This document shows, piece after piece, positions 1 through 8,731 of a stretch of DNA of 30,587 nt; position 1 is the stretch's first letter; each line of letters opens with the position of its first letter. Below the pieces are notes generated by a model. That model worked only from the letters and a program-made list of their open reading frames with translations, did not search any database and was not told the DNA's origin. The translations under genes were made by a program, and so were the position numbers. The stretch lies in contig CAKVAL010000021.1 of assembly GCA_934725085.1 (NCBI GenBank), positions 1 through 30,587 of the forward strand. The letters run 5' to 3'. The stretch is from an uncultured Erysipelotrichaceae bacterium (GTDB taxonomy: Bacteria > Bacillota_I > Bacilli_A > Erysipelotrichales > Erysipelotrichaceae).

Positions 1-37
1 AAAGAAAAGTCGGGTCTATTTTTAGATTACCGACTTA
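1..37 (-). terminator. Terminator of the toxin-antitoxin operon
   Basis: On the minus strand an AAGTCGG arm pairs with CCGACTT, with an inner TCTA/TAGA pairing, and is followed by a T-rich run (TTTTCTTT). It lies about 65 bases past the antitoxin stop codon. The stem has a small internal bulge. Confidence 0.65.
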
Positions 38-101
38 ATTCAATTTTTATTTGTAGGCCTTAGCTAAATGACATTAAGATTTCTCTGACTTTTAATGACG
101 G

Positions 102-380
102 CTAATTCATCTCTGTAACAGTAAGTGATAGACCCAAATGCTTAAAGATATTTATAAGAGTACTTATATTTGGCGTTGTCTTAAAAGACTCAATTCTTGC
201 TACAGAAGATTGAGGAATACCACACATAGCAGCTAATTCTCTTTGAGATATTCCCATAGCATTCCTGCGTGACACCATTGCAGACACGATAGAAGCTAAT
301 TCTTCCGCTTCCTTTATATCTTCAAAAGCTTCTGGATCAACATTCTTTACATATTCCTTATAATCACTCCATGTTTTCAT
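102..380 (-). CDS. higA: XRE-family HTH antitoxin (HigA-type)
   Basis: A 92-residue protein, likely the antitoxin and co-repressor of the pair. Its C-terminal two thirds form a lambda-repressor-type helix-turn-helix: SQRELAAMCGIPQSSVARIE is a classic XRE HTH, followed by a third helix with TPNISTLINIFKHLG. I chose the ATG at 380 (MKTWSD) over a TTG three codons earlier because the toxin stop and this ATG share one base (TAATG), which suggests translational coupling, and AAAGGGG lies about 10 nt upstream. The toxin-first order is characteristic of HigBA-like systems. It probably binds the dyad at 787-812. The function is inferred from family and gene order, and partner specificity cannot be read from the sequence. 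Confidence 0.85.
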   Translation of the reverse strand: MKTWSDYKEYVKNVDPEAFEDIKEAEELASIVSAMVSRRNAMGISQRELAAMCGIPQSSVARIESFKTTPNISTLINIFKHLGLSLTVTEMN

Positions 381-748
381 TATCTGCAAACCCCTTTCTT
401 TTTTAAATAATCTTCCCTTTCTCTTTTTGCCTTTTCAATTTCAGATTTTGGCGTCTTTTGAGTTCTTTTTCGAAATTGATGAAGAAGAACATAGGTATCA
501 TTGTTATAAAAGAAATAGAATACTCTATTAATACCTGGCCTTAATTCCCAAATTCCATCTTCAATATGTTTGGTAATATTATCATTCATATTGGTGCCTT
601 TTAAACTCAAAAGTTCAAAATACATACTCATTTGCTTATATTGAATTCGTGCATCTTTATTTGTAATAGCTTTAACACGCAATTCTTCTGCAAACTCAAG
701 AACTTGACTGTTTCCGTTTTTATCTTCGTAAAACTCTACAGTATACAT
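380..748 (-). CDS. higB: RelE/HigB-like toxin (Gp49/DUF891 family)
   Basis: A 122-residue basic protein of the RelE/ParE superfamily, phage Gp49-like branch (PF05973). It shows the family signature GIWELRPGINRVFYFF, then a hydrophobic strand (TYVLLHQF) and a Lys/Arg-rich KRTQKTPKSEIEKAKRERED tail that holds the usual KxxKTP motif. Relatives are ribosome-dependent mRNA endonucleases; that activity is inferred here. It is the first gene of a two-gene operon and overlaps the antitoxin start by one base. No Shine-Dalgarno sequence precedes the ATG. TAAAAA sits exactly 6 nt before it, so a second, leaderless transcript is possible besides the one from the operator-covered promoter. Confidence 0.87.
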   Translation of the reverse strand: MYTVEFYEDKNGNSQVLEFAEELRVKAITNKDARIQYKQMSMYFELLSLKGTNMNDNITKHIEDGIWELRPGINRVFYFFYNNDTYVLLHQFRKRTQKTPKSEIEKAKREREDYLKKKGVCR

Positions 749-786
749 CTAACATTTTTAAACGAACGAATTTATTTAGAGCAACA

Positions 787-817
787 TTATGATAGCACAC
801 ACGCTCTCATAATACAA
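787..817 (-). promoter_or_regulatory. Promoter and dyad operator of the toxin-antitoxin operon
   Basis: An inverted repeat on the minus strand (TTATGAGAGC, six bases, GCTATCATAA; one mismatched pair) occupies 787-812. It overlaps a promoter with -35 TTGTAT (812-817), a 17-base spacer and -10 TATCAT (789-794). The antitoxin is the natural candidate to bind here and repress the operon. The site and promoter are seen in the sequence; the binding protein is inferred. Confidence 0.65.
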
Positions 818-834
818 CCGCCTTTAATTCTTTT

Positions 835-3180
835 TTATATTAACAACAATGCCAATCTATACACTCCAAAAGAAACCACCCAAGCTATTACACATTGATA
901 AACCACAACATAAATAGCCCACTTTAGACCTAATTCCCTCTTAATAGAAGCTATAGCTGCAACACATGGTGTATACAACAACGCAAAAGTTAATAAAGAA
1001 TAAACAGATGCAGCGCTTAAGATACTAGTAATATTATTACCAACCAAGATACCTAAAGTAGAAACCACACTCTCTTTGGCCATAAAACCAGTAATAAATG
1101 ATGTACAAATACGCCAATCACCTAAGCCAATAGGTTTAAATAAAGGTACTAATCCATTTGCCAACATAGCTAATAATGAAGTTGAAGAATCACTAACTAG
1201 ATTAAACTTCAAATCAAAGCTTTGTAAGAACCAAACCACAATTGTAGCTAACAAGATAATAGTAAAAGCCCTATCAATAAAATCCTTAGCTTTTTCCCAC
1301 AACAATTGACTAACATTCTTGAGTCCTGGTAAACGATAATTAGGAAGCTCCATTACAAACGGAACTGGTTCACCCTTAAACATCGTATTTCTATATAAAA
1401 GAGCCATCAAAATACCTATTAAAATACTAAAGAAATACAAGCCAGTCATAATAAAACCACCATGGCCCTTAAAGAAAATAGACACAAAGAAAGAATAAAT
1501 AGGTAATTTAGCACTACAGCTCATAAAAGGAGTAAGCAATATCGTCATCTTTCTATCCCTCTCACTTGTTAAAGTTCTAGTAGCCATTACAGCAGGAACC
1601 GTACAACCAAAGCCAATAAGCAAAGGCACAATACTCTTACCAGACAAACCAATCTTTCTAAGTAACTTATCCATCACAAAGGCAACTCTTGCGATATAAC
1701 CACTATCTTCCATCATCGATAAGAAAAAGAACAAAGTTACAATAATCGGCAAGAAACTCAAAATAGAACCTACACCTTTAAAAATGCCATCAACCACCAA
1801 AGACTTAACAGCCGCATTTACATTCATAGTTGTCAACAAATTACTAACTAGAAACGTTAACTTATCGACGCCCATTGCCAACAAGTCTTGAAAGAAAGCA
1901 CCAATCACATTAAAAGTTAAATAGAAAACAGCCAACATAATTAGAATGAAACAAGGAATAGCTGTATACTTACCAGTTAATACCCTATCTATCTTCTCAC
2001 TTCTAATTCTCTCTTTACTCTCTTGTGGTTTACCAACAGTCTTCTCACATAATCTTTCAATAAACTCAAAACGCATATCAGCTATCGCCGCACTAGCATC
2101 AAGACCTCTCTCTTTTTCCATCTGCTTAATAATATGCTCAAGAGTTTCCAATTCATTTTGATCAAGCTTCAACTTATCAATCACAAGCTCATCACCCTCG
2201 ATAGCCTTAGTAGCCACAAACCTAACTGGAATATCAGCCTTAAGCGCATGATCCTCTATTAAATGACATACTCCATGAATACATCTATGCAGCGCGCCAC
2301 CATGATCATTCTCATCACAAAAATCAATTCGCTTAGGAAGTTCTTGATACTTAGCCACATGCATCGCATGCTTAATAAGTTCGTTAACACCCTCGTTCTT
2401 AGCAGCAGAAATAGGAATAACCGGAACACCCAACATATTCTCCAAATCATTGACATTGACAAAACCATGATTACCCAATAATTCATCCATCATATTAAGG
2501 GCAACAACCATTGGCCTGTCCATCTCAATTAACTGCATAGTCAAATATAAGTTTCTTTCAATATTTGTCGCATCAACAATATTAATAATAGCCTTAGGCT
2601 TTTGTTCAAGCACAAAGTTACGAGAAACAATCTCCTCACTACTAAAAGGAGACATCGAATAAATACCAGGCAAATCCGTAATAACCGTATTAGGATAACC
2701 CTTAATAGAACCATCCTTCCTATCAACAGTAACACCTGGGAAATTACCAACATGCTGATTCTCACCAGTTAAACAATTAAACAAAGTAGTCTTACCACAA
2801 TTTTGATTACCAACAAGCGCAAAACTAATTAATTCATCATCAGGCAACTTCTTTAAATCATCCTCTTCATTATGATATTTACCCTCTTCACCCAAGCCTG
2901 GATGATCACTATCCTTAACACGCTCTATACTAACATGTTTTCTTGTTCTCTCTTTGATAGGCTCAACCTTAATCTTCTCGCCTTCTTGAAGTCTTAAAGT
3001 CAATTCATAACCATGAATCTCTATCTCCATAGGATCACCCATTGGTGCCAACTTCTTAACCGTAAACTCAGCACCAGGGACAATACCCATATCTAAAAAA
3101 TGTTGTCTAAGGGCACCACTACCCCCAACTTCAATAATTTTTGCACTACTTCCAATTTCAATCTGATCTAATGTTTTCAT
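835..3180 (-). CDS. feoB: Ferrous iron transporter, FeoA-FeoB fusion
   Basis: A 781-residue inner-membrane Fe(II) transporter. Residues 1-75 or so form a FeoA (SH3-like) domain, followed by a charged linker. The FeoB G domain then shows G1 GNQNCGKTT, G2 Thr in GVTVD, G3 DLPG, G4 NMMD and G5 SAAKNEG. The C-terminal half has the Gate motifs (GFGCTVPAVMATRT; GFMAKESVVSTLG; YTPCVAAIASIKRELG) among about eight or more membrane segments. FeoA and FeoB are separate genes in most bacteria, and fusion is a recognised variant. I chose the ATG at 3180 because GGGGAAAA lies just upstream; an in-frame GTG five codons earlier overlaps that ribosome binding site. It is separated from ychF by a terminator. 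I see no convincing Fur box or strong promoter in the short gap. Confidence 0.95.
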   Translation of the reverse strand: MKTLDQIEIGSSAKIIEVGGSGALRQHFLDMGIVPGAEFTVKKLAPMGDPMEIEIHGYELTLRLQEGEKIKVEPIKERTRKHVSIERVKDSDHPGLGEEGKYHNEEDDLKKLPDDELISFALVGNQNCGKTTLFNCLTGENQHVGNFPGVTVDRKDGSIKGYPNTVITDLPGIYSMSPFSSEEIVSRNFVLEQKPKAIINIVDATNIERNLYLTMQLIEMDRPMVVALNMMDELLGNHGFVNVNDLENMLGVPVIPISAAKNEGVNELIKHAMHVAKYQELPKRIDFCDENDHGGALHRCIHGVCHLIEDHALKADIPVRFVATKAIEGDELVIDKLKLDQNELETLEHIIKQMEKERGLDASAAIADMRFEFIERLCEKTVGKPQESKERIRSEKIDRVLTGKYTAIPCFILIMLAVFYLTFNVIGAFFQDLLAMGVDKLTFLVSNLLTTMNVNAAVKSLVVDGIFKGVGSILSFLPIIVTLFFFLSMMEDSGYIARVAFVMDKLLRKIGLSGKSIVPLLIGFGCTVPAVMATRTLTSERDRKMTILLTPFMSCSAKLPIYSFFVSIFFKGHGGFIMTGLYFFSILIGILMALLYRNTMFKGEPVPFVMELPNYRLPGLKNVSQLLWEKAKDFIDRAFTIILLATIVVWFLQSFDLKFNLVSDSSTSLLAMLANGLVPLFKPIGLGDWRICTSFITGFMAKESVVSTLGILVGNNITSILSAASVYSLLTFALLYTPCVAAIASIKRELGLKWAIYVVVYQCVIAWVVSFGVYRLALLLI

Positions 3181-3222
3181 ACAGCTTTTCCCCACTAATA
3201 CAAGTTTAGTGCAATTTTTTCA

Positions 3223-3254
3223 TAAAAAAAAGATACCAACACGAGTTAGTATCT
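3223..3254 (-). terminator. Intrinsic terminator after ychF
   Basis: On the minus strand AGATACTAAC pairs with GTTGGTATCT (10 bp, one G-U) around a four-base loop and is followed by eight T. It lies between the ychF stop and the feoB start, so feoB is probably transcribed separately or by read-through. Confidence 0.85.
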
Positions 3255-3261
3255 AAAATTA

Positions 3262-4365
3262 TTAAACATTAAATTTAAAGAAGATTACATCGCCATCCTT
3301 AACGACATATTCCTTACCCTCTTGACGAATCTTACCGGCTTCCTTAAGCTTAACCTCTGACTTATACTCCATCATATCATCATAAGCATAAACCTCAGCC
3401 TTAATGAAACCTCTCTTGAAATCAGTATGAATAACACCAGCACAATCAGGAGCCTTCATCCCATCAGTGAAAGTCCAACCACGGCACTCATCCTTACCAA
3501 CTGTAAAGAAAGTCTTAAGACCCAAAGTCTTATAAGCCTTCAAAATCAACTCATCAAGACCTGAATGATTAATACCTAAATCTTGTAAGAAAGCCTCTTT
3601 CTCTTCCTTATCCAAATCACTCAATTCTTCCTCAATATGAGCACTAATCGCCACAACCTCACTATTTTCCTTAGCAGCATACTCACATAAAGCTACATAA
3701 TGAGGATTAGTTGTTGGATCATTAATCTCTTCCTCTTTAATATTACCAATATAAATAACAGGCTTAGCAGTCAAGAAACAGAATTGTTTCAAATAAGCCC
3801 ACTCTTCATCATTAAACTCTAAAGAACGAACTAACTTTGATTGACCAAGCGCATCATGAACTCTCTTCAAGATATTGTACTCAAACATAGCCTCACTATC
3901 CTTAGTAGTCAAAGCCTTCTTCTCTACCTTAGAAATACGATTCTCACAAGTAGCCATATCAGCCATAATCAATTCATAATTAATAATCTCAATATCATCA
4001 ACGGGATCCACACGATTATAAACATGTTGAATGTCATTATCTTCAAAGCATCTAACAACATGACAAATCGCATCCACTTCTCTGATATTAGCTAAAAACT
4101 TATTACCAAGACCCTCACCAGTACTTGCACCCTTTACAAGACCAGCGATATCCGTAAATTCAAAAGTTGTGAAAATAGTCCTTTCTGGTTCAAAAATTTC
4201 AGCTAAATTAATAAGTCTTTGATCCTTAACCTCAACAACACCAACATTAGGCTCAATTGTAGCGAAAGGATAATTAGCTGCCTCAACCCTTGAATTCGTA
4301 ATAGCATTAAATAAAGTTGACTTACCAACATTAGGTAGTCCAATAATTCCTGCAGTTAAACTCAT
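3262..4365 (-). CDS. ychF: Redox-regulated ATPase YchF (OLA1 family)
   Basis: A 367-residue P-loop NTPase of the Obg superfamily, the usual length for bacterial YchF. G1 is GLPNVGKST near residue 9. The switch II region reads DIAGLVKGASTGEGLGNKFL. The G4 position reads NIKEEE rather than NKxD, matching the ATP preference known for YchF. The C terminus is a TGS domain (FFTVGKDECRGWTF to the end). It associates with ribosomes and stress responses in other bacteria. The start lies 9 nt after the permease stop codon, so the two are probably cotranscribed. The local ribosome binding site is weak, which also fits coupling. Confidence 0.97.
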   Translation of the reverse strand: MSLTAGIIGLPNVGKSTLFNAITNSRVEAANYPFATIEPNVGVVEVKDQRLINLAEIFEPERTIFTTFEFTDIAGLVKGASTGEGLGNKFLANIREVDAICHVVRCFEDNDIQHVYNRVDPVDDIEIINYELIMADMATCENRISKVEKKALTTKDSEAMFEYNILKRVHDALGQSKLVRSLEFNDEEWAYLKQFCFLTAKPVIYIGNIKEEEINDPTTNPHYVALCEYAAKENSEVVAISAHIEEELSDLDKEEKEAFLQDLGINHSGLDELILKAYKTLGLKTFFTVGKDECRGWTFTDGMKAPDCAGVIHTDFKRGFIKAEVYAYDDMMEYKSEVKLKEAGKIRQEGKEYVVKDGDVIFFKFNV

Positions 4366-4374
4366 AACACTAGT

Positions 4375-5283
4375 TTACACCACAAACATAAACAAAAACA
4401 AAGGAACACTAATTAAACCTAAGATATTAGAAATCAAAGCCATACTAGCACCAAGAGTTGTATCCTTGCCAAAAGCACTAGGCACAACAATTGTATTCAA
4501 GCCTAAAGGCATTGCACAAATAAATACTAATAATGTAATAATTTCTTGTCTTAAGCCAATAAACTTAACAACACTCAACAATACTAAAGGCAATAAGATA
4601 CATCTAACTAAAGTTAACAAGTAAACTCTCTTATTCTTTAATAAAGACTTAATATCATAACCACCAATTACAAGACCTGTTAGAATCATAGCTAATGGTG
4701 AGAAACAATTAGCTAAACTTGAAATACTTTGTTTAATAAAGATTGGAAGCTGAATGCCAGTCAAACCAATGACAATACCAATAATCATGGAAATCATAAT
4801 TGGATTCAATAATTTCTTAAAACTAAAGCTTTCACCAGACAACCACATATAACCAATAGAGAAAGCTAAGACATTAAGAGGCATTGAGAAAATTAAATAT
4901 TTATATAACATCTCAGCACCAAACAAAGAAGCCACCAATGAATTTCCCATAAAAGAGAAATTTACAACCGATAAAGAATACACAAAAATACCCTTTTCAT
5001 CAGCAGTAGGCTTAAAAATAGGCGCAAGAATATAAGCCAATAGCACTTGTAACAAGACAAAACCAAGTCCATAGAACAATAATTCCGCATTATTCTTCAA
5101 ACTATCAAAAGTACAGTTTGTATAAAATGACTGCATCAATAGACATGGAATTAAAATTAAATTTTCTAATTTAGAAATAACGCTCTCACAATTGTCACCT
5201 AAAAGTTTCTTTTTCTTTAAGAAAAAACCAACTAATATACAACAAAATAAAAAAAGCATTTGATTTAAAGTTGCACTAAACAT
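4375..5283 (-). CDS. AEC-family (auxin efflux carrier-like) permease
   Basis: A 302-residue membrane protein with about ten hydrophobic segments, matching the AEC/PF03547 fold. The N-terminal segment FLFCCILVGFFLKKKKLL, the mid-protein NSLVASLFG and the C-terminal MPLGLNTIVVPSAFGKD with TTLGAS are typical. Bacterial members export or take up small organic acids; the substrate here cannot be told. I chose the ATG at 5283 because GGGAGGA lies 5 nt upstream. The longer possible reading would add 16 residues and run into the divergent gene. It is upstream of ychF with a 9-nt gap. Confidence 0.9.
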   Translation of the reverse strand: MFSATLNQMLFLFCCILVGFFLKKKKLLGDNCESVISKLENLILIPCLLMQSFYTNCTFDSLKNNAELLFYGLGFVLLQVLLAYILAPIFKPTADEKGIFVYSLSVVNFSFMGNSLVASLFGAEMLYKYLIFSMPLNVLAFSIGYMWLSGESFSFKKLLNPIMISMIIGIVIGLTGIQLPIFIKQSISSLANCFSPLAMILTGLVIGGYDIKSLLKNKRVYLLTLVRCILLPLVLLSVVKFIGLRQEIITLLVFICAMPLGLNTIVVPSAFGKDTTLGASMALISNILGLISVPLFLFMFVV

Positions 5284-5300
5284 AAAAATCCTCCCAAAAC

Positions 5301-5310
5301 ATTCTACAAT
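5301..5310. promoter_or_regulatory. Overlapping divergent -10 elements
   Basis: The minus-strand candidate -10 TAGAAT (5301-5306) for the AEC permease and the plus-strand -10 TACAAT (5305-5310) for the methyltransferase-like gene share two bases. The plus-strand -10 ends exactly 6 nt before the ATG at 5317, and there is no ribosome binding site between them. Neither has a strong -35. Confidence 0.45.
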
Positions 5311-5316
5311 ATAAAC

Positions 5317-6315
5317 ATGAGAATTAAACAAACAAAGGAAATTAAAAGCTATCTAAAGCGTTTACAATCAAACATTGATGCCAATTACCAAAACGATTAC
5401 CTAGATGGGTATGTAGAACCAAGTGTTGAAAAAGAAGCTATTAAAGAAATAATAGCCAGTGGGGAACAAGATAAAATTGATTCTTTATTTATAAATAAGG
5501 AAGAATATATCAATAATCCCTATCTTAAAAATATCGACTTTAAAAATTGTAACCAAAAGGGCTTTAGCTATGAAACAGTAACTATAGAGAAAGGCTATTT
5601 ATTTAATATCGATGAAATCCAAGATGATAAAGACAAAGAACTAAAAGACTATATGATACTAAGAGCCTATAGGGATGATGTAGAAATGCCTTTTCTTAAA
5701 CAAAAAGACAAAGAATGGATGATGGCCTCTATCTCAGAATTTAGAACCAACGACCCATATGCTGAAATGGCCCATGGTAAGGTTTTAACCTTTGGACTAG
5801 GCATTGGTTATTTTATCTATATGGCACTACTTAATGATAAGGTTGAATCAATTACCGTAATCGAAAGAGAAAAAGAAGTAATTGAACTATTCAATTTAAT
5901 CAAAGACAAGTTTCCAAACAAACCAATTAAGATTATTAATGGTGACGCCTTTGATTACTTTAATGAAGATTTCATTAAACAATTTGACTTCACTTATGTA
6001 GACATCTACCAAAACAATGAAGATGGTAGAGAAATAATCACTAAACTTCTTGAACAATATCTACCAAACTATGATACTTGTAAGTTTTGGATTGAAAATT
6101 CTTGTTTATCAATTATTAAAACACTTATCTATATTTACTATAATGATGCCTACCACAACAAGAAAACAAAACTGCATAAAGATTATCAGCCTTTAATGAA
6201 TAAGGTAAGAAAATACTTTGATGGTATCGATAAAGAAATTGATGATGTCAGCGAATTAAAAGAAATAATGTATGATAAAAAAATCATCAGAGAAATCTTA
6301 CATACGGCTGTATAA
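5317..6315 (+). CDS. Class I methyltransferase-like protein, spermidine-synthase fold
   Basis: A 332-residue soluble protein. An N-terminal region of about 150 residues lacks recognisable motifs. It is followed by a Rossmann SAM-binding core: motif I VLTFGLGIGYF, an acidic post-I residue in VIEREKEVIELF, INGDAFDYF (motif II-like) and YVDIYQN (motif III-like). The layout resembles spermidine synthase and related putative methyltransferases. The aminopropyltransferase DxxDP loop is not evident, so I would not call it SpeE. No ribosome binding site precedes the ATG; the -10 TACAAT lies 6 nt upstream, consistent with a leaderless message. The stop codon lies inside the TATAAT of the next promoter. 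Substrate and role are unknown. Confidence 0.75.
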   Translation: MRIKQTKEIKSYLKRLQSNIDANYQNDYLDGYVEPSVEKEAIKEIIASGEQDKIDSLFINKEEYINNPYLKNIDFKNCNQKGFSYETVTIEKGYLFNIDEIQDDKDKELKDYMILRAYRDDVEMPFLKQKDKEWMMASISEFRTNDPYAEMAHGKVLTFGLGIGYFIYMALLNDKVESITVIEREKEVIELFNLIKDKFPNKPIKIINGDAFDYFNEDFIKQFDFTYVDIYQNNEDGREIITKLLEQYLPNYDTCKFWIENSCLSIIKTLIYIYYNDAYHNKKTKLHKDYQPLMNKVRKYFDGIDKEIDDVSELKEIMYDKKIIREILHTAV

Positions 6316-6316
6316 T
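6311..6316 (+). promoter_or_regulatory. Promoter -10 of the fluoride operon
   Basis: TATAAT overlaps the stop codon of the preceding gene. Its predicted start point, about 6322, is a few bases before the riboswitch aptamer, as expected. No clear -35 is visible. Confidence 0.6.
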
Positions 6317-6325
6317 ATTAAACAA

Positions 6326-6416
6326 GGGAATGAGGTTCTCCCTAAGCATTTGCTTAAACCGCTTATAAAGCTGATGACTTCTGCATATTTTAAAACGCAG
6401 AGGGCTTCAGCTTTTT
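6326..6416 (+). ncRNA. Fluoride riboswitch (crcB motif) with terminator
   Basis: The aptamer runs from 6326 to 6384. P1 is GGGA paired with TCCC enclosing the conserved loop AATGAGGTTC. A short AAGC/GCTT helix follows, then the invariant AAACCGC and CTGATGAC blocks and a TTCTGC end. GAGGTT in the loop can pair with GACTTC (6376-6381) to form the known pseudoknot. The expression platform is a terminator: 6369-6384 pairs with 6397-6412 (about 12-13 of 16 positions, including a wobble) and is followed by TTTTT. Terminator and pseudoknot share 6376-6384, so fluoride binding should block termination, giving an ON switch. Aptamer identification rests on agreement with the conserved RF01734-type blocks as I know them. 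Confidence 0.93.
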
Positions 6417-6437
6417 GTGTTTTTAGAAAGGGAAATT

Positions 6438-7598
6438 ATGTTATTAAGTATTTCATTAATTCTAATTGTTGGTATGTCATTAGGATATATCTGTCAAAAA
6501 CTAAAGCTTCCAAGTTTACTTGGTATGTTAATAACAGGCATGATACTTGGACCCTATGTCTTAAATCTATTAGATCCTAATATCTTAGCTATATCAGCTG
6601 ACTTAAGAAAAATAGCTCTAATAATAATACTAACAAGAGCTGGTTTAGGTTTAGATTTATCCGGTTTAAAGAAACTTGGTAGACCTGCTTTCTTAATGTG
6701 CTTTCTACCTGCAACATTTGAACTAATTGGTATTGTATTACTTGCGCCCAAATTATTAGGACTCACCACATTAGAAGCAGCCATTATGGGAGCAGTACTT
6801 GCGGCCGTATCACCTGCTGTAGTAGTACCTAGAATGGTCAAACTAATGGATGAAGGATATAAAGATATTCCAGGACTTATATTAGCAGGTGCCTCAGTAG
6901 ATGATGTCTATGTCATTGTCTTATTCTCAACTTTCATAGGTATGATACAAGGACAAGGCGCTAATATCATGAGCTTCATCAATATCCCAATATCCATTAT
7001 CTTAGGTATCCTTATAGGACTTTTATTAGGATATGTATTAGCTTTCTTTTTTAAAAACATTCATATAAGAGATACATCCAAAGTCCTTATTATCCTAAGT
7101 ATCTCGTTATTACTGGTAGTACTAGAAGATTTCTTAACTACTTCAATCACCTTTTCAAGCCTTATTTCAATCATGTTTATAGGAGTAGGTTTAAAAAGAA
7201 ACAGGGAAGTAGTGGCCAAAAGACTATCAATTAAATATGGAAAGTTATGGGTAGGAGCTGAAGTATTTCTATTTGTACTTGTAGGTGCTACCGTCAACAT
7301 CAATTATCTAACTCATGTGGGTTTTAAAGCCTTATTACTTATAATATTAGCTTTAATCTTTAGAATGTTTGGTGTCTTTATTTGTTTATTAAAAACTAAA
7401 CTAAACAAGAAAGAAAAACTATTTGCGATGATAGCCTACACTCCTAAAGCTACTGTACAAGCAGCCATTGGTGGTATACCACTATCATTAGGCTTAGCCT
7501 GTGGCGATATCGTCTTAACAGTAGCGGTACTTGCCATTGTCTTAACAGCACCACTTGGAGCTTTTGCGATAGACTTATCTTATAAGAAATTATTATGA
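6438..7598 (+). CDS. Cation:proton antiporter (fluoride-responsive)
   Basis: A 386-residue membrane protein with about 12 hydrophobic segments, of the monovalent cation:proton antiporter superfamily (CPA/NhaP-KefB type fold). It shows LGMLITGMILGPYVLNLLD near the N terminus, LAAVSPAVVVPRM in the middle, the paired acidic motif GASVDDVYVIVLF, and YTPKATVQAAIGG near the C terminus. Antiporters of this kind are among the genes known to lie under fluoride riboswitches, where they are thought to help with ion or pH stress during fluoride exposure. I chose the ATG at 6438 because AGAAAGGGA lies 5-6 nt upstream; an in-frame GTG at 6417 would lie in the terminator tail. Its stop overlaps the MFS start (ATGA). 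Confidence 0.9.
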   Translation: MLLSISLILIVGMSLGYICQKLKLPSLLGMLITGMILGPYVLNLLDPNILAISADLRKIALIIILTRAGLGLDLSGLKKLGRPAFLMCFLPATFELIGIVLLAPKLLGLTTLEAAIMGAVLAAVSPAVVVPRMVKLMDEGYKDIPGLILAGASVDDVYVIVLFSTFIGMIQGQGANIMSFINIPISIILGILIGLLLGYVLAFFFKNIHIRDTSKVLIILSISLLLVVLEDFLTTSITFSSLISIMFIGVGLKRNREVVAKRLSIKYGKLWVGAEVFLFVLVGATVNINYLTHVGFKALLLIILALIFRMFGVFICLLKTKLNKKEKLFAMIAYTPKATVQAAIGGIPLSLGLACGDIVLTVAVLAIVLTAPLGAFAIDLSYKKLL

Positions 7599-8731
7599 TG
7601 TTTTTACTTGGAATTATATATTTATCTTTTATTAGCTTAGGACTACCTGACGCCCTACTAGGTTCAGCTTGGCCTAATATTTATCTAGAATTTGAAGTAC
7701 CTGTTTCTTATGCTGGAATTATCTCAATGATAATTGCGGTAGGAACCGTTATTTCAAGTCTTTCAAGCGATCGTCTAACTAAAAAATATGGTACTGGTAA
7801 AGTAACCGCACTAAGTGTAGGAACAACAGCCCTTGCCCTATTTGGCTTTTCTATCAGCCATAATTTCATTTCGCTATGCTTGTGGGCAATTCCCTATGGA
7901 CTAGGAGCAGGAAGCGTTGACGCCTCACTTAACAATTATGTTGCCCTACACTTTTCCAGCAAACATATGAGCTGGTTACACTGTATGTGGGGGATAGGCG
8001 CTACACTTGGCCCCTATATCATGGGCCTTGTCTTAACCAACAATAAACCATGGAATGATGGTTATCTTATCATTTCTATCTTACAAGTAATACTTACAAT
8101 AATACTTATCACAAGCCTTGGTAAGTGGAAGAAACAAGACAACACTGCCACAAGCACTAAACCGTTAAGTCTAAAAGAAATACTTAATATACCTGGTGCT
8201 AAAGAAATCATGATCTGTTTCTTTTGTTATAGCGCAATCGAACAAACTTCAATGTTGTGGGCAAGTAGTTATTTAAACTTAGCAGAAGGAATAGATGCTA
8301 AAACAGCCGCGACATTTGCCTCATTATTTTGTATTGGAATCACAATCGGAAGAGGCATCAACGGTTTTATCGCCATGAAACTAAAGGATGAACAAATGAT
8401 TCATATGGGCATTGTGATTATCTTTATTGGAATCGTTTCAATGTTCTTGTCTTATAGTCTATTAGGCTTTATCCTAATTGGACTAGGTTGTGCCCCAATA
8501 TATCCTTGCATTATTCACTCAACCCCAAATCATTTTGGTGCCGACAATTCACAAGTCATCATCGGTGTTCAAATGGCTAGTGCCTATATAGGAACCTGTC
8601 TAATGCCACCATTATTTGGCTCAATCGCAAGACATTTATCAATCAAGTTATTACCGATATATTTATTACTGTTCTTATTGTTAATGACAATAATGAATGA
8701 ATTATTAAACAAGAAGGCAAAAGGCAGGTAA
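7595..8731 (+). CDS. MFS transporter cotranscribed with the antiporter
   Basis: A 378-residue major facilitator protein with about 12 membrane segments. The loop 2-3 signature is reduced to SSDRLTKKYGTGKV, and the second half carries a corresponding GRGINGFIAMKLKDE. FISLGLPDALLGSAWP at the N terminus and PYGLGAGSVDASLNNYVA resemble the FucP/YbjJ-like branch, but the substrate is not evident. Its ATG overlaps the antiporter stop by 4 nt, so it shares the fluoride-controlled transcript. The stop codon sits within the terminator hairpin. Confidence 0.88.
   Translation: MMFLLGIIYLSFISLGLPDALLGSAWPNIYLEFEVPVSYAGIISMIIAVGTVISSLSSDRLTKKYGTGKVTALSVGTTALALFGFSISHNFISLCLWAIPYGLGAGSVDASLNNYVALHFSSKHMSWLHCMWGIGATLGPYIMGLVLTNNKPWNDGYLIISILQVILTIILITSLGKWKKQDNTATSTKPLSLKEILNIPGAKEIMICFFCYSAIEQTSMLWASSYLNLAEGIDAKTAATFASLFCIGITIGRGINGFIAMKLKDEQMIHMGIVIIFIGIVSMFLSYSLLGFILIGLGCAPIYPCIIHSTPNHFGADNSQVIIGVQMASAYIGTCLMPPLFGSIARHLSIKLLPIYLLLFLLLMTIMNELLNKKAKGR

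Noticed and set aside
632..898. Plus-strand open frame across the toxin promoter region.
   Set aside because: It runs opposite the toxin and its operator, has no ribosome binding site and an unlikely composition.
3196..3222. A Fur box or strong promoter for feoB.
   Set aside because: No convincing palindrome or paired -35/-10 could be found in the short gap after the ychF terminator.
6272..6580. 102-codon plus-strand frame spanning the riboswitch.
   Set aside because: It runs through the aptamer and terminator and overlaps the antiporter gene in another frame. The RNA element explains the sequence.
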